DNA of 64,000 bases. Source: Diphasiastrum complanatum (lineage: Eukaryota; Streptophyta; Lycopodiopsida; Lycopodiales; Lycopodiaceae). A program made the translations under genes and the position numbers. Location: assembly GCA_029204225.1 (NCBI GenBank), contig CM055111.1, positions 19,969,003 to 20,033,002 on the forward strand. The letters run 5' to 3'. Below the pieces are notes generated by a model. The model did not search any database, was not told the DNA's origin, and saw only the letters and a list, made by a program, of their open reading frames with translations. This document shows, one piece after another, positions 21,431-33,370 of this stretch; the first letter of the stretch is position 1; the number at the start of each line of letters is the position of its first letter.

Positions 21431-22405
21431 GTTCTGCTGTTGCAATTAAATCTGATTTGTGAATGTTTGGCTAGATCTACTCACGATGTGGTGTATTATA
21501 GAGAGGATCGTCCACTTTATAAGTTTCTACCAAGCTTCAAACGGAAATGCGAAAATAGAAAACAATGATGGAAGCACTGAGGCTTATCCAACTAGTGCTC
21601 GAAATAGAAATGAAACTAAGGGATTGAAATGATAGATTGCGGCTAAACTAAACATCGATAAATTAACATGCCACAATAAAAGAACCAATGAAAGGAGGCA
21701 AGAGGAGGTCTGAGCACCTTCCCTCAAGCTATGCACCTTCCAATGGGAACACAAGTGAAATAGCAAGATAATCTCAAGAGAGATTAGCATAATCTCAAAA
21801 GTGTTATTTACAAGGCAAATACCTCTCCTTTTATGGCAAGGAGGGTCTTCCATAAGTATCCACTAACGTATTGGACTAATTTATTTCTAGCCTTTCTAGA
21901 ACTTCTAACTTAGGATTTAGAACCTCAAAACTTCTGAACTTAGAAAAACTTAAGACAACATATTTCTAATCTTAGGTTTCCTAAGTCAGTTCTAAATCTA
22001 AGTTTAAGCTTTTTTATTATTATTTAAGCTTCTACTCATGGGCTTACAAAACACATGCCACGATGGAAATTTATTAACAGACACTCATACGTGGACTTAC
22101 AAAACACATGCCATGGAGTTTTATTTCTATTTTTTTGTTTTTTGTGTGTGTTAGCATAGATGCTAACATTTTGCAAAAAACCAACGTTACTTCCTTGCTA
22201 TGCACTTTCTCTCTAAAGTAATGATACATGTTTTCAATATGTTTCCTTCGAGAGTCAAATCTTGGATAGAGAGATAACGCTATTGTGCTTTGATTGTTAC
22301 AATAGATTGTTGTAGGAAGTGTTTGTGCCAGTCAAGCAACTCTGTCTAACATACACTAGAAATGGTGGTGGATTTGTCAGTTTTGTATCAACTTTATTTG
22401 GCTAT
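21431..22405. other. No recognisable gene
   Basis: AT-rich sequence without a conserved frame. Two near-repeats of ACATGCCA(C/T)G with ACTTACAAAACAC occur near 22040-22120. Confidence 0.45.
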
Positions 22406-22422
22406 CTCCGACAACGGCGCCA
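22406..22422 (-). other. Gypsy-type primer binding site
   Basis: The minus strand reads TGGCGCCGTTGTCGGAG, a typical plant Ty3/gypsy (Tat/Athila-like) primer binding site. The following ATAGCC and the AATTT before it also fit. The corresponding LTR would lie just above 22422, but I cannot place its outer end. Confidence 0.7.
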
Positions 22423-22568
22423 AAATTGGCATATGTCATGATATATTAATAGAGATATGATAGAACTGTGTAGTATTTGATGTCGAACCCCAAGAGGATA
22501 GCACTTAAAGGTTGATTAATTGATATAGTTGTGACTTATTCGAATGTAGTGGAGTTGGGTGTTTAGAA

Positions 22569-23321
22569 TTATTGCTCCTGATCTAAGTCTACCGAGTTTA
22601 GAATTTTTGACAATTCAAAACTACTTAGATGCATTTCAGATAAATCCAAAATTGGCTTGGCAAATAAAGAATAAACTTCATAATGTGAATCAAAAATTTC
22701 CATCACATTAACAAATGAACTCATCCCAAATGGATGTACAAAATGGTCTCCAAACAATGTAACTATTTCTTTATCCTCCTGAAAGGAGAGAACATGCTTC
22801 TCAAAATCTATCTCAGAATGCTTATTAAATAACCACTCGTATCCTAGAATTATGTCTGTACGTGCTAAATCTAAAACATGAAAATCAATTAACTCTCTAT
22901 AATCTTGGATCCAAATTGGGAGCCTTGGAACTTTAGCATCTCACATTTCCAACTCTGCACCTGAAGCTAGATATACTCGATATCTATGGTTACTGACTTC
23001 AGTTTTGAGGCCGAGTTTCTGCACAAGACTAGAGTTAATAAAATTATGAGTAGATCCACTGTCCACTAAAATACTAACTTCATGTCCATTTACAGTGCCT
23101 TTCAAATGAAATAAATCATTTGGCAAGAATGAGGTAGTACTAAGAGAACAATCGCACTCACAATTAACTATATTGATTTCTAGCTTAAGATTTTCTTTAC
23201 CTGACATCTCAATCAATTGAGCTGTGCCTTTCTGTCGCTCAAGGCAGAATTTTTTAACATGTCCAAGCTGACTACAATGGATCTCTCCTCCAATAGAAAA
23301 CATAAATAGATTTATACCCAA
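22569..23321 (-). pseudogene. Ty3/gypsy gag zinc knuckle and protease relic
   Basis: The minus frame carries a damaged zinc knuckle (HCSQLGHVKKFC, first cysteine missing), then HLKGTVNGHEVSILVDSGST and HNFINSSLVQKLGL (active-site DSGST). After one in-frame TGA at about 22939-22941 it continues as DAKVPRLPIWIQDYRELIDF, TDIILGYEWLFNKHSEIDFE and KHVLSFQ, ending at 22569. Only that single stop separates two parts that are otherwise in frame. Reverse transcriptase is absent. Confidence 0.85.
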
Positions 23322-23344
23322 AAAGGTAGTGTCCTTGAAAGTCT

Positions 23345-23690
23345 ATGTTGTACCACCAAACCATGCTTTTAGCCTTATTCGATATGTCGGAGCCACCTAT
23401 TGAGCGATTCTCGAGTATTTCTATAGATTGTGTAGAAACACAAATAAAACTACCAAACTGGATAATGAATAGATCTAGATTAAGGATCGATTATTCAGAT
23501 GAATCAATTTTGATAGTAGAACAATCCAACATTTTAATGTACTTATCGATATAATGACTAATACAAAAATCTCTTTGCTTTTTAGGAACGGTCAATTTTG
23601 ACCCAAGATTGCTCTAGTATGTCACTTGGAAGAGAACTGGCAACTCAAAGAATGGAACCGCCAAACATAAAATGCAAGTCAAGGCCAAAT
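23345..23690. other. No recognisable gene
   Basis: A plus-strand frame (DMSEPPIERFSSISIDCVET) is distantly similar to 500-650 and 55430-55560 read on the plus strand, so it is probably another copy of that repeat. No family is recognised. Confidence 0.35.
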
Positions 23691-23694
23691 GCCA

Positions 23695-23811
23695 CTTTGA
23701 ACCTTAATACCAATGCAAATCTTTTGATGGAAGTTTACAAATGACAAAGGAATCTTTGAACCTTAATACCAATGCAAATCTTTTGATGGAAGTTTACAAA
23801 TGACAAAGGAA
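23695..23811 (+). repeat. Tandem duplication, period 59 bp
   Basis: Two nearly identical 59-bp units (23695-23753 and 23754-23811) beginning CTTTGAACCTTAATACC. Non-coding. Confidence 0.85.
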
Positions 23812-23995
23812 TTTTAAATTTTCATGACGTGTCAAAAAACTAACGGTCAGAGACTAAAATGATTAAATTCTAGCCCTTTAGAGAGCTTTAAAAATTAGGC
23901 ACATGGGCTAGTTGTGCTGAAGTGTCGGCCTTTACTTGGATTACATATATTATATTCACAAGAAATTAGGAGCCAGATTCAACTTTTGCCAAGTG

Positions 23996-25975
23996 TCAAA
24001 AAATCAATGGTGGGTAGGAATGATACAAAGGTAAAAGTGAAAATGTGAGAGTATGATGGAGGGGGTCTACTAAATCTGAGACACATGGTAGTAGGTACCT
24101 AAATTGAAAAGTGCTTATTGAAGGTCTGCAACTTGCTTTTCCATTGGGAAAAAGTAATGGTCGAAGAAGAGGTTGATCAAAGATCCATATTGCTTGTACA
24201 ATTCTTTCATAAAAAATGGTAGTCATGAATTGATGTTCGTATATAAATGCTCCAAATGAAGTAGTCGGCATGAATATTGACACATGTCTCTGGGCATACT
24301 CTTGACCAAAATATATTTCTTCAAATTTGGTCAATACCTCATTCATAGGTGGTTGTAGATATTCGACCTGATTGATATCTAAAATGGACTCTCGTTTTGA
24401 AATATAAAATTTGCAGTTGCCCATATAAATCGTTGAAGCATCAATCCCAAGCAGTGAAAATACATTCCAAAGTTGAACCAAGGATTTGATGTTTCGATTG
24501 TTCCAAATAACCATTGATGAACAATCATTGTTGACATTATTGAATGAAAGATTCACTGAGTTAGTATCGATTGAGTAATGCGAACTTCTCCAAAGAAACT
24601 GATATAGATTGATGGCATATTTTAAAATCAGCTTCCTATAGAGTATTGGTTGACTGAGAGAATATTCCCAATAAATATTCACATTCATACATGCTAAATA
24701 TGCACGTGAATTACATATTGGCTTTTGAGTTCTAGAGAATCTCTAGGAATAGGGTTCTCCAACTAAAGTTATGAGGCATTGAACAATAATCCAAGGTATT
24801 GATACAAGTTAGATTATATGGAATAATGAAATCTCTTCATTGTGGACAATATCCTTGTTGAATACCTCATACTCCATTAGATTGTTGTCAAAAATAAAAA
24901 TATTCTCAAAGGCTCCCAAATCAAATTGAATTGGTTCGCAGATCGCGGATCCTTTAAATAGCCACTCAATTCCAAGCCATGGAATATCGGTTCCATATAG
25001 TCCTCATTTTGAAATTTTGGTGAATGCCTTGATCGACTTTCTTTGAGCATAACAATCTTCTCATTTTGATGACCCATAGTTGCTTGATCATTCACCAGAT
25101 TAATGCATCGATGTATGTCAAGTTATGGACTTGGATGGTTGAAGTTAAACTCAAAAGGATGTTCAATTATCTTCACATCCTAATCTAAATCTCAACTTTC
25201 GTCTGAATTCTGAGTTTTACCATCTGCTGTTGTAACTTGGTCCGAATCTTGAATTGGACTTTTGTTGTCTGCAACTATTTCTGGACCTGGGACTTGACTT
25301 TCATTGTCACTTTGCTCATCTGAATCATTGTCCTTGCTTCGCTCATCCGCTTCGTCGTTGTCACTTTGCTCATTAGACTCATTGCTGGTATCATCTTCAT
25401 CTTCATAAGTTTCTTCCCTTTCATTCCCATTGTCGATGTGTTGATGCTTTAGTATATACACTCACTAGGTTCTGAATTCACATGTTCATTTTCTCAAACC
25501 ACCTAGATTGTTCTTCTTTCCTTTCGGCTTCCAACTGAAGCCTTTGTTCTCGTTGCTCGTACTTTAAAACATATTCCATAGTTTCCCTTAATTGAAACCC
25601 AGGCTGGAGAGAAGTAGTTTGTAGATAGTTTTCTACAATACTCCGATATTGAGGATGTAAGCCATATATACTTCTTAGTGCTCCATTTAACTTGACCATT
25701 GGAAGCTCATTTTCATCGTTGGAACTTGTTTGTGAAGATGTAGATCTAGATGAGCTAGATTCAGATGCATTGGTCTCTTGATTAATGTGCTCATCAATTT
25801 CCATCGTCTCTTTTAAGCCTTGACGTAGACGACGAGGTAATTGCTTTATACTACTCAATGCAAAAAGGCCCAAACCAGCCTCAGGAAAGTGTTCACTAGG
25901 CATGATCCTGTACATTCGACCCCAATACGTAAATGGTGTTCCATTTAATGGTAATGGTGATTGGAGTGGCTAACA
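23996..25975 (-). pseudogene. SET-family acidic-tail gene, minus copy (broken)
   Basis: Inverted relative of 14645-16502. The 5' end (about 25975-25800) reads LNGTPFTYWGRMYRIMPSEH and FPEAGLGLFALSSI, like the start of a SET domain, and is fused in frame to KQLPRRLRQGLKETMEIDEH and the serine-rich and coiled segments (25478-25915). The acidic block is at 25192-25461, MLKESRSRHSPKFQN at 24877-25095, and a last frame (24688-23996) reads NVNIYWEYSLSQPILYRKLI, MGNCKFYISKRES, NEVLTKFEEIYFGQEYAQRH and FERIVQ-like sequence. The middle and end of the SET domain are missing. Stops between segments could be intron remnants or decay. Function beyond probable methyltransferase ancestry is unknown. Confidence 0.65.
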
Positions 25976-26274
25976 CGAATATCTACTTCTAATGAAAGTT
26001 TTTACTAATGGTTGCAAGCTAAGTGGAAGAGGAAGATCAGACAAAGAACCTAGAATGTCTTTTGACACATCAACAGTGTGTAGAAATTTGCAATTACCTT
26101 TCAAACTAGTCATAGTATGTCCAAGACGTGTTCTCCTTTTTAAAGGGTGGTCATGTTTGTGGAATCCACGTGGAGTATCGTGGATGACTCTTGTGCAACA
26201 TCTAGGATAGGTGTGGTTGGGTGGTAAGAATGTTAAAGAGATTTGGAGACATGGATTGAATTAATATATAACAC

Positions 26275-26805
26275 ACGCATGAAAAATAAATTAATATATA
26301 ACACAAATCGTAAACCGGTAGCATGAAACACACACACACATAAACACACACACAGAGACACCCACCCTAAACACACTTCATGAGAACATTATAGAGTGCT
26401 AATCAAAACTCCCGAACCACACAATTATATCCTACTCCAAAATGTCACCACATGCTCCCTCCCTGCGGCGTTTGGGCTTTTTTGTGGAACTCATCTTCCA
26501 ACAAAAGCATTTGAACCACGCCTTTAACAGAAGAAAACAATGGCCTCACACCTTCCTAGAATTGGGAGTGTAGGTTACTTTTAACTCTCTCTCCAGTGTT
26601 CGGGAAACTTTTTTGAGGTTTCCCTCAAAAATCCCATATCTTAAGGAGTGTTCCTGCTACTGACAGGGGATATGCTTCTACTTGCCGGTTTTCCTCTATA
26701 AAATCTCAAATTTATCACGTAAAATATCCTACAAAATTTTGTAGTTGTCAGTTTTGGAGAAAAGATGTCAGTTCCATGCCTTAACAATCCCGGCTTTCCT
26801 GAACA

Positions 26806-26886
<81 letters not shown>

Positions 26887-27275
26887 GGACGTGAATGAGT
26901 CTATTATGGTTGATTGGATATGGAAATCAAGATAAACTACATCTAATCATTCTATTTGGATTTTTTTCTTTTAGAAGCAAGTGAGAGATTAACTTCATCT
27001 AATCATTCTATTTGGATTTTTCCTTTTAGAAACAAGTGAGAGATTAACTTCATCTAATTATTCTATTTGGATTTTTCCTTTTAGAAGCAAGTGAGAGATT
27101 AACTTCAAAGTATCGTGGCACTCATCCTATCGATCAATATTTATTGGCCAAACCTTGAAGTGTCATAAGGGTCAAAGATTAAAGCATTTCCAAAAAAAAC
27201 TTTAAAGAGTTTCTCTCTCATACTCTTGGATTATCTGTGTGCACTCCATTGGCCCAAATATGATCGTTGACAATC

Positions 27276-27355
<80 letters not shown>

Positions 27356-27879
27356 AAGCATGAAACATAAATTAATATATAACACAAATCGTAAACCGGC
27401 AGCATAAAACACACACACGCACACACACACACACACACACCCTAAACACACTTCATGAGAACATTATAGAGTGCTAATCAAAACTCCCAAACCACACAAT
27501 TATATCCTACTCCAAAATGTCACCACATGCTCCCTCCCTGCGGTGTTTGGGCTTTTTTGTGGAACTTATCTTCTAAGAAAAGCATTTGAACCACGCCTTT
27601 AACAGAAGAAAACAATGGCTTCACACCTTCCTAGAATTGGGAGTGTTGGTTACTTTTAACTCCCTCTCCAGTGTTCGGGAAACCTTTTTTGAGGTTTCCC
27701 TCAAAAATCCCATATCTTAAGGAGTATTCCAGCTACTGACATGGGATATGCTTCTACTTGCCGGTTTTCCTCTATAAAATCTCAAATTTATCACGTAAAA
27801 TATCCTACAAAATTTTGTATTTGTCGGTTTTGGAAAAAAGATGCCGGTTTGATTCCTTAAGAATGTCGGATTTCCCGAA

Positions 27880-27919
<40 letters not shown>

Positions 27920-28299
27920 CGTGAATGAGTCTATTATGGGTGATTGGATATGGAAATCAAGATAAACTACATCTAATCATTCTATTTGGATTTTTTCTTT
28001 TAGAAGCAAGTGAGAGATTAACTTTATCTAATCATTCTATTTGGATTTTTCCTTTTAGAAGCAAGTGAGAGATTCACTTCATCTAATTATTCTATTTGGA
28101 TTTTTCCTTTTAGAAGCAAGTGAGAGATTAACTTCAAAGTATCGCGACACTCATCCTATCGATCAATATTTATTGGCCAAACCTTGAAGTGTCATAAGGG
28201 TCAAAGATTAAAGCATTTCCAAATTTTTTTATCTCTCATACTCTTGGATTCTCTGTGTGCACTCCATTGGCCCAAATATGATCGTTGACAATCCTCCTC

Positions 28300-28351
<52 letters not shown>

Positions 28352-28401
28352 AAGCATGAAACATAAATTAATATATAACACAAATCGTAAACCGGCAGCA
28401 T

Positions 28402-28437
<36 letters not shown>

Positions 28438-28912
28438 AAACACACTTCATGAGAACATTATAGAGTGCTAATCAAAACTCCCAAACCACACAATTATATC
28501 CTACTCCAAAATGTCACCACATGCTCCCTCCCTGCGGTGTTTGGGCTTTTTTGTGGAACTTATCTTCTAAGAAAAGCATATGAACCAGGCCTTTAACAGA
28601 AGAAAACAATGGCTTCACACCTTCCTAGAATTGGGAGTGTTGGTTACTTTTAACTCTCTCTCTAGTGTTCGGAAAACTTTTTTGAGGTTTCCCTCAAAAA
28701 TCCCATATCTTAAGGAGTATTCTGGCTACTGACATGAGAAATGCTTCTACTTGCCGGTTTTCCTCTATAAAATCTCAAATTTATCACGTAAAATATCCTG
28801 CAAAATTTTGTAGTTGTCGGTTTTGGGAAAAAGATGCCGGTTCCATGCCTTAAGAATGTCGGCTTTCCTGAACACTCTCTCTCTCTCTCTCAATCTCTCT
28901 CTCTCTCTCTCT

Positions 28913-29003
<91 letters not shown>

Positions 29004-29385
29004 ATGTGAATGAGTCTATTATGGGAGATTGGATATGGAAATCAAGATAAACTATATCTAATCATTCTATTTGGATTTTTTGCTTTTAGAAGCAAGTGAG
29101 AGATTAACTTCATCTAATCATTCTATTTGGATTTTTCCTTTTAGAAGCAAGTGAGGGATTAACTTCATCTAATTATTCTATTTGTATTTTTCCTTTTAGA
29201 AGCAAGTGAGAGATTAACTTCAAAGTATTGTGGCACTCATCCTATCGATCAATATTTATTGGCGAAACCTTGAAGTGTCATAAGGGTCAAAGATTAAAGC
29301 ATTTCCAAAAAAAAATTTAAAGAGTTTATCTCTCATACTCTTGGATTCTCTGTGTGCACTCCATTGGCCCAAATATGATCGTTGA

Positions 29386-29422
<37 letters not shown>

Positions 29423-29926
29423 CATGAAACATAAATTAATATATAACACAAATCGTAAACCGGCAGCATAAAACACACACACACCCACCCTAAACACACT
29501 TCATGAGAACATTATAGAGTGCTAATCAAAACTCCCGAACCACACAATTATATCCTACTCCAAAATGTCACCACATGCTCCCTCCCCACGGCGTTTGGGC
29601 TTTTTTGTGGAACTCATCTTCCAAGAAAAGCATTTGAACCACGCCTTTAATAGAAGAAAACAATGGCTTCACACCTTCCTAGAATTGGGAGTGTTGGTTA
29701 CTTTTAACTCTCTCTCTAGTGTTCGGAAAACTTTTTTTGAGGTTTCCCTCAAAATCCCATATCTTAAGGAGTATTCCGGCTACTGACATGGGATATGCTT
29801 CTACTTGCCGGTTCTCCTCTTTAAAATCTCAAATTTATCACGTAAAATATCCTACAAAATTTTGTAGTTGTCAGTTTTGGAAAAAAGATGCCGGTTCAAC
29901 TCCTTAAGAATGTCGGCTTTCCCGAA

Positions 29927-29995
<69 letters not shown>

Positions 29996-30023
29996 ACGTG
30001 AATGAGTCTATTATGGGTGATTG
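26275..30023. repeat. Tandem array, four copies of a unit of about 1 kb with CT and CA microsatellites
   Basis: Units start at about 26275, 27355, 28350 and 29419 (spacing 1080, 995, 1069); the fourth is cut at 30023. Each has in order: CATGAAACATAAATTAATAT, a CA run, a unique block of about 400 bp starting CACTTCATGAGAACATTATA, a long CT run, a triplicated subrepeat of about 56 bp (TTCTATTTGGATTTTT…AGAAGCAAGTGAGAGATTA), a block with CCTATCGATCAATATTTATTGG, then a second CT run. Microsatellite length explains the spacing differences. There is no conserved open frame; the arginine/glutamate and serine/leucine frames are microsatellite translation. Confidence 0.93.
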
Positions 30024-31505
30024 ACCAGAAATCCCTGCTCGGCTTTCTCATCAAGCTTCTTTCGAAGCTTATTAGGAATATGTGCATAAGCTGCATAGCC
30101 AAAGATTCTGATGTGAGACAGGTTGGGCTTTCTACCCCACCATAGCTCATCTCGTGTCGTGTGAGAGACACTAGGCTTGTTTGTCCTGTTCTGGATGTAT
30201 GCGGTTGTAGCAACTGCTTCAGCCCACCCTTGCAGCCTTCGAGTGAACCAATACCATTCACTTGATGTTTAGATCCATCTCCAAGAACTATGAGTCTTGA
30301 AGGATCTACACTTCTAAAATCAGACATGATTCGTCTTGATGTCATGAAGTGTGAGGTGGCTCCTGAATCTAGGATCACCTCATGTGTGTCAGATGTTGAC
30401 GCTGCACACACTTCTTCATAGATATAGGCGATCGAACTGTTTTTGTTCGGTCTTTCTTCGCCCATTTTCGATCTCTCGAGCTCCTCGACATAGGATGAAC
30501 TGTTGTTATTCTCATGTTTGTTTTGCGCTGATTTGTTTCTCGGGTTCTTTTGGCAATCCGTGGCTGCATGACCCTGATTGTGGCAGTGGACACACTCAAT
30601 TTTTGGATTGAGCCATCATGTATCAACTATGTGCCCGTCTCTTCTGCATCTCACACAAGTCTTCTTTTCTCCACCTTGCTGCTTCGACTTCCCTTTGCTC
30701 TTCCAGTTGCCTTTGCTGGTCCTCTTTGCTTGCTGATCACGATTCTGCTTCTGATTTGACTCCGTCTTAGGCATAAATTGTTTCTTGGATTTTTCTTTGT
30801 TGCCGTAGAGGGCCTAGTCAGAACCATCTTTGTGATCAAGATGTTCTCTTGACAATCTCCTTTTCGAGGTTCATGGTAGGATCTTTTTCGAGCAGGGTCC
30901 TTGTTGTCTAGAATGATCTGGATAAGGCTCTCAACAGGTAAGTGAGCTGCTTCTCAGCTGACACTGCATTCTCTGCTCCAGAGTTATGTAGTGATAGAAA
31001 CAGATCCTTCATCTTCCTTACGAAATAAGTGAGGTCTTTTCCATCCCACTATAGATTTGTCAACTGATCTTCCAGCATCATGATTTGACTTCTTGATTTC
31101 GTTTTGAAATTTTGTGAGTAGTGCATCTCACATCTCCTTAGCTTTGGAGAGTGTAGCCAGGTCAAGTGTGAGACTATCTTTGATGGATGAATTTAGCAAG
31201 GCTACTGCCTTGTCATTTTTCTCCCTCCACTCACGTAGCTCTTTGTCTGATGTTGTAGGCATCTCTTCTCTGCCATCCACCTAGGGGAATAAACCTTCGC
31301 CCTTGAGTATCAGTGAAGTTTTAACTTTTCAAGCTAGAAAGTTAGATCCTGAAGAATCAAGAATTGTACAGATCTTGTTCTGTATGCTGCTGATTGAAGC
31401 CATTGCTTCTGAAGTCTGTTCTGTTGTTGATGGTTGTTCGTTTAAATGCTTGGCCTCCTGGATCTTGATCGCTTCTTGGCTATGTCAGATTATGAAAATA
31501 GAGAG
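30024..31505 (-). pseudogene. Copia gag-protease joined to integrase end (internal deletion)
   Basis: Minus-strand relic of the same family as 45055-46540 and 34735-37620. The gag core is read in mixed frames (DKAVALLNSSIKDSLTLDLA, TLSKAKEM). Two zinc knuckles follow (CVRCRRDGH…, the second CVHCHNQGHAATDC), then SYVEELERSKMGEERPNKNS and the protease VILDSGATSHFMTS (frame 30465-29992). Near 30236 the reading jumps to the integrase C-terminal region (AEAVATTAYIQNRTNKPSVS, WWGRKPNLSHIRIFGYAAYA), so most of integrase is deleted. The relic is cut at 30024 by the tandem array. Confidence 0.85.
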
Positions 31506-31517
31506 GCTCTGATACCA
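31506..31517 (-). other. Copia primer binding site
   Basis: The minus strand reads TGGTATCAGAGC one base after the LTR end …TTCCATCA. Confidence 0.9.
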
Positions 31518-31518
31518 C

Positions 31519-31934
31519 TGATGGAAGAGATTTAATGAGTCGCAAATGATTCAATGCGATTCGGATGGAGTTCAGATGCGATTGCTGGTCACTGCCAACT
31601 GAATCACTCCTACAGTCCTCCATAATGTAGTCAGACACTGTTGATCTACGTTTATAAATTAATGTAGCATTCAACAAAGTTTCAACCAAGGTGCGGAATT
31701 AAATGAATGAGAGAATCAGACATATGAATAACAGTAGATACATTTGCATGTGCACAATGGCTACAAGATCATCTATTGATTTTTCTCTGATTCTTCAAGC
31801 CCAGTCGTTTTGTGTAAATTAGAAAATTACAAGAGTGGCGGATTAGCCACGATTTAGAGTGTATCTGCTGACGTCATGCCATCAGATCAGACATCTATAC
31901 TTCTGGGTACTTGTGTGACCTTGCTGGTCCTTCA
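31519..31934 (-). repeat. 5' LTR of the minus-strand copia relic
   Basis: The inner end is fixed by the PBS. The U5/R part matches 45190-45420 and 57360-57595 (ATTCCGCACCTTGGTTGAAAC; CGTAGATCA). The outer end is uncertain; TG…CA ends would place it near 31934. Confidence 0.65.
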
Positions 31935-32269
31935 TGGAGCGTGAGGGCAGAAAAGGTTTCGCGACGTTTTTTCGTGTCGCGCCATTGGTTTCGTCTCCGT
32001 CATCTGACTTTCTCATGCTGGACCGCAAAAGATTCTCGTGCGTGAATCTTTTGTGCTTCGTGTCTCTTGACTTTTGTGTTCGCGAACATTTTCTCAGGAA
32101 GAGGGTTGAAAGCTAGCAAAGCTTTGTAAATAGAAACATTTTGTTTCTTGACCATATTTATAGGAAATTGCTCAAACATGAGATAAAACAAGTAAAGTAA
32201 ACTTGAACAACACTTTGTTGTTGTTCCTTTGACCTTACTTGAGTCTTTAAACACCTACAAAAACATATT
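31935..32269. other. No recognisable gene
   Basis: Short open frames only. A stretch near 32113-32150 resembles 1830-1870 (AGCTAGCAA(A/T)GCTTTGT…GTAGAAAC), which hints at a shared repeat. Confidence 0.4.
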
Positions 32270-32590
32270 TAAGTTATCTTTTTCACTTGGCTTCCCTTTG
32301 ATGCTCTTGACTAGCTCCGAATTGCCACCTTTTGTTTTGTGTTATTGAAGCCCTTCAAGATCAACCTCTTGATCTTGCTCTTGACAATATAAGTCCTTGA
32401 CGAAGACCTCTTTTCCAGATCCATTATTTGCTTCCATTCCATGAAAGCCACCATCCACTTGCATAGCCTCATCTACACAAGAAGATGAACCAAAGCATGT
32501 GAGTAAATGTAAGGATTTCCTAGTGAAGATCTGACTAGATCCTGTTGCATGCAACCAAAAGGACACCTGTGGAGAAAAACCACCCAACCA
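32270..32590 (-). pseudogene. Copia linker fragment
   Basis: The minus frame reads SLHLLTCFGSSSCVDEAMQV, then DGGFHGMEANNGSGKEVFVK and DQEVDLEGLQ. The first part equals 3210-3322 inverted and the last part equals 8560-8660. It joins the two and shows that they belong to one element family. Confidence 0.6.
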
Positions 32591-32689
32591 ACAGGAAATG
32601 TTATCATCAGTTTACTGTTCTTCAGAGAAATTCCTAGTTTTTAATAGTCCTACCGAAGTAGTTGAAAGATCATTGCAAATGTCTTGCGA

Positions 32690-33370
32690 GAGACCAATTG
32701 CCACCTACAATGGTTGATCAGCCAAACAAAGACCTAAGAAGCAGGTGAAGCAGCTAGAAGAACTAAAGAGGAAGATCCAAAGCTGAGGAGGAAAGTACAA
32801 AAACTTAAGCAACAGATGAGTCAGATCAATTTTGATGAAAAGAAACTCTTTGGAGCAATGATAGTTGAATCCCCTCCTTCGAAGCCCAAAGAGATCCAAA
32901 AGTAATGGATCAAAAAAAAGAGCTGCAGAAAAGAAAGATGAAGACAACCGTGAACCTGCAAAATAAAGCAAGCTCCTCACCCAACAAGTGGTGGTCAAAG
33001 CTCGACATTCCAAGAGTCCAAGGCTGCAACTGTAGAACTATTAGTTCCTTCATCCTTTCACCAAGCCTTCATCATGTTTTCTTACCGTTATCAAACCGTC
33101 CATCCAAATATGTTCCTACCACCAATTTTTTATGAGTCCATCCCCTTGAGACTGATAATCAAAGTTTGTGCAACCTGTAGATCGAAGGTTTTCCTTGAGA
33201 CTGAAACTTCAATTGAGAGAAGAACCACAAAAACACCCAGAAGTGAATGGAGGATACAGACCTCCCAAAAGATAGAATCTGCCATGAAACCAAAGATGAA
33301 ATCGTCAATGGCAGATACAAGTAACAAAACAAAGAGACACATGGAAAGCACTCGAGCATGCAAGTTGTGA
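32690..33370 (+). pseudogene. Lysine-rich coding relic, unknown
   Basis: Plus-strand frames suggest a decayed gag-like or coiled protein (EDPKLRRKVQKLKQQMSQIN; FDEKKLFGAMIVESPPSKPK; AESAMKPKMKSSMADTSNK-like). Stops occur at TAATGG (about 32902) and elsewhere. No family is recognised. Confidence 0.3.

Noticed and set aside
27202..29050. Frames of repeated Arg-Glu and Ser-Leu
   Set aside because: Translation of CT/GA microsatellites; not conserved between array units.
26275..30023. Repeat array as CRISPR-like
   Set aside because: Units are about 1 kb with internal microsatellites in a plant genome; not short repeats with unique spacers.
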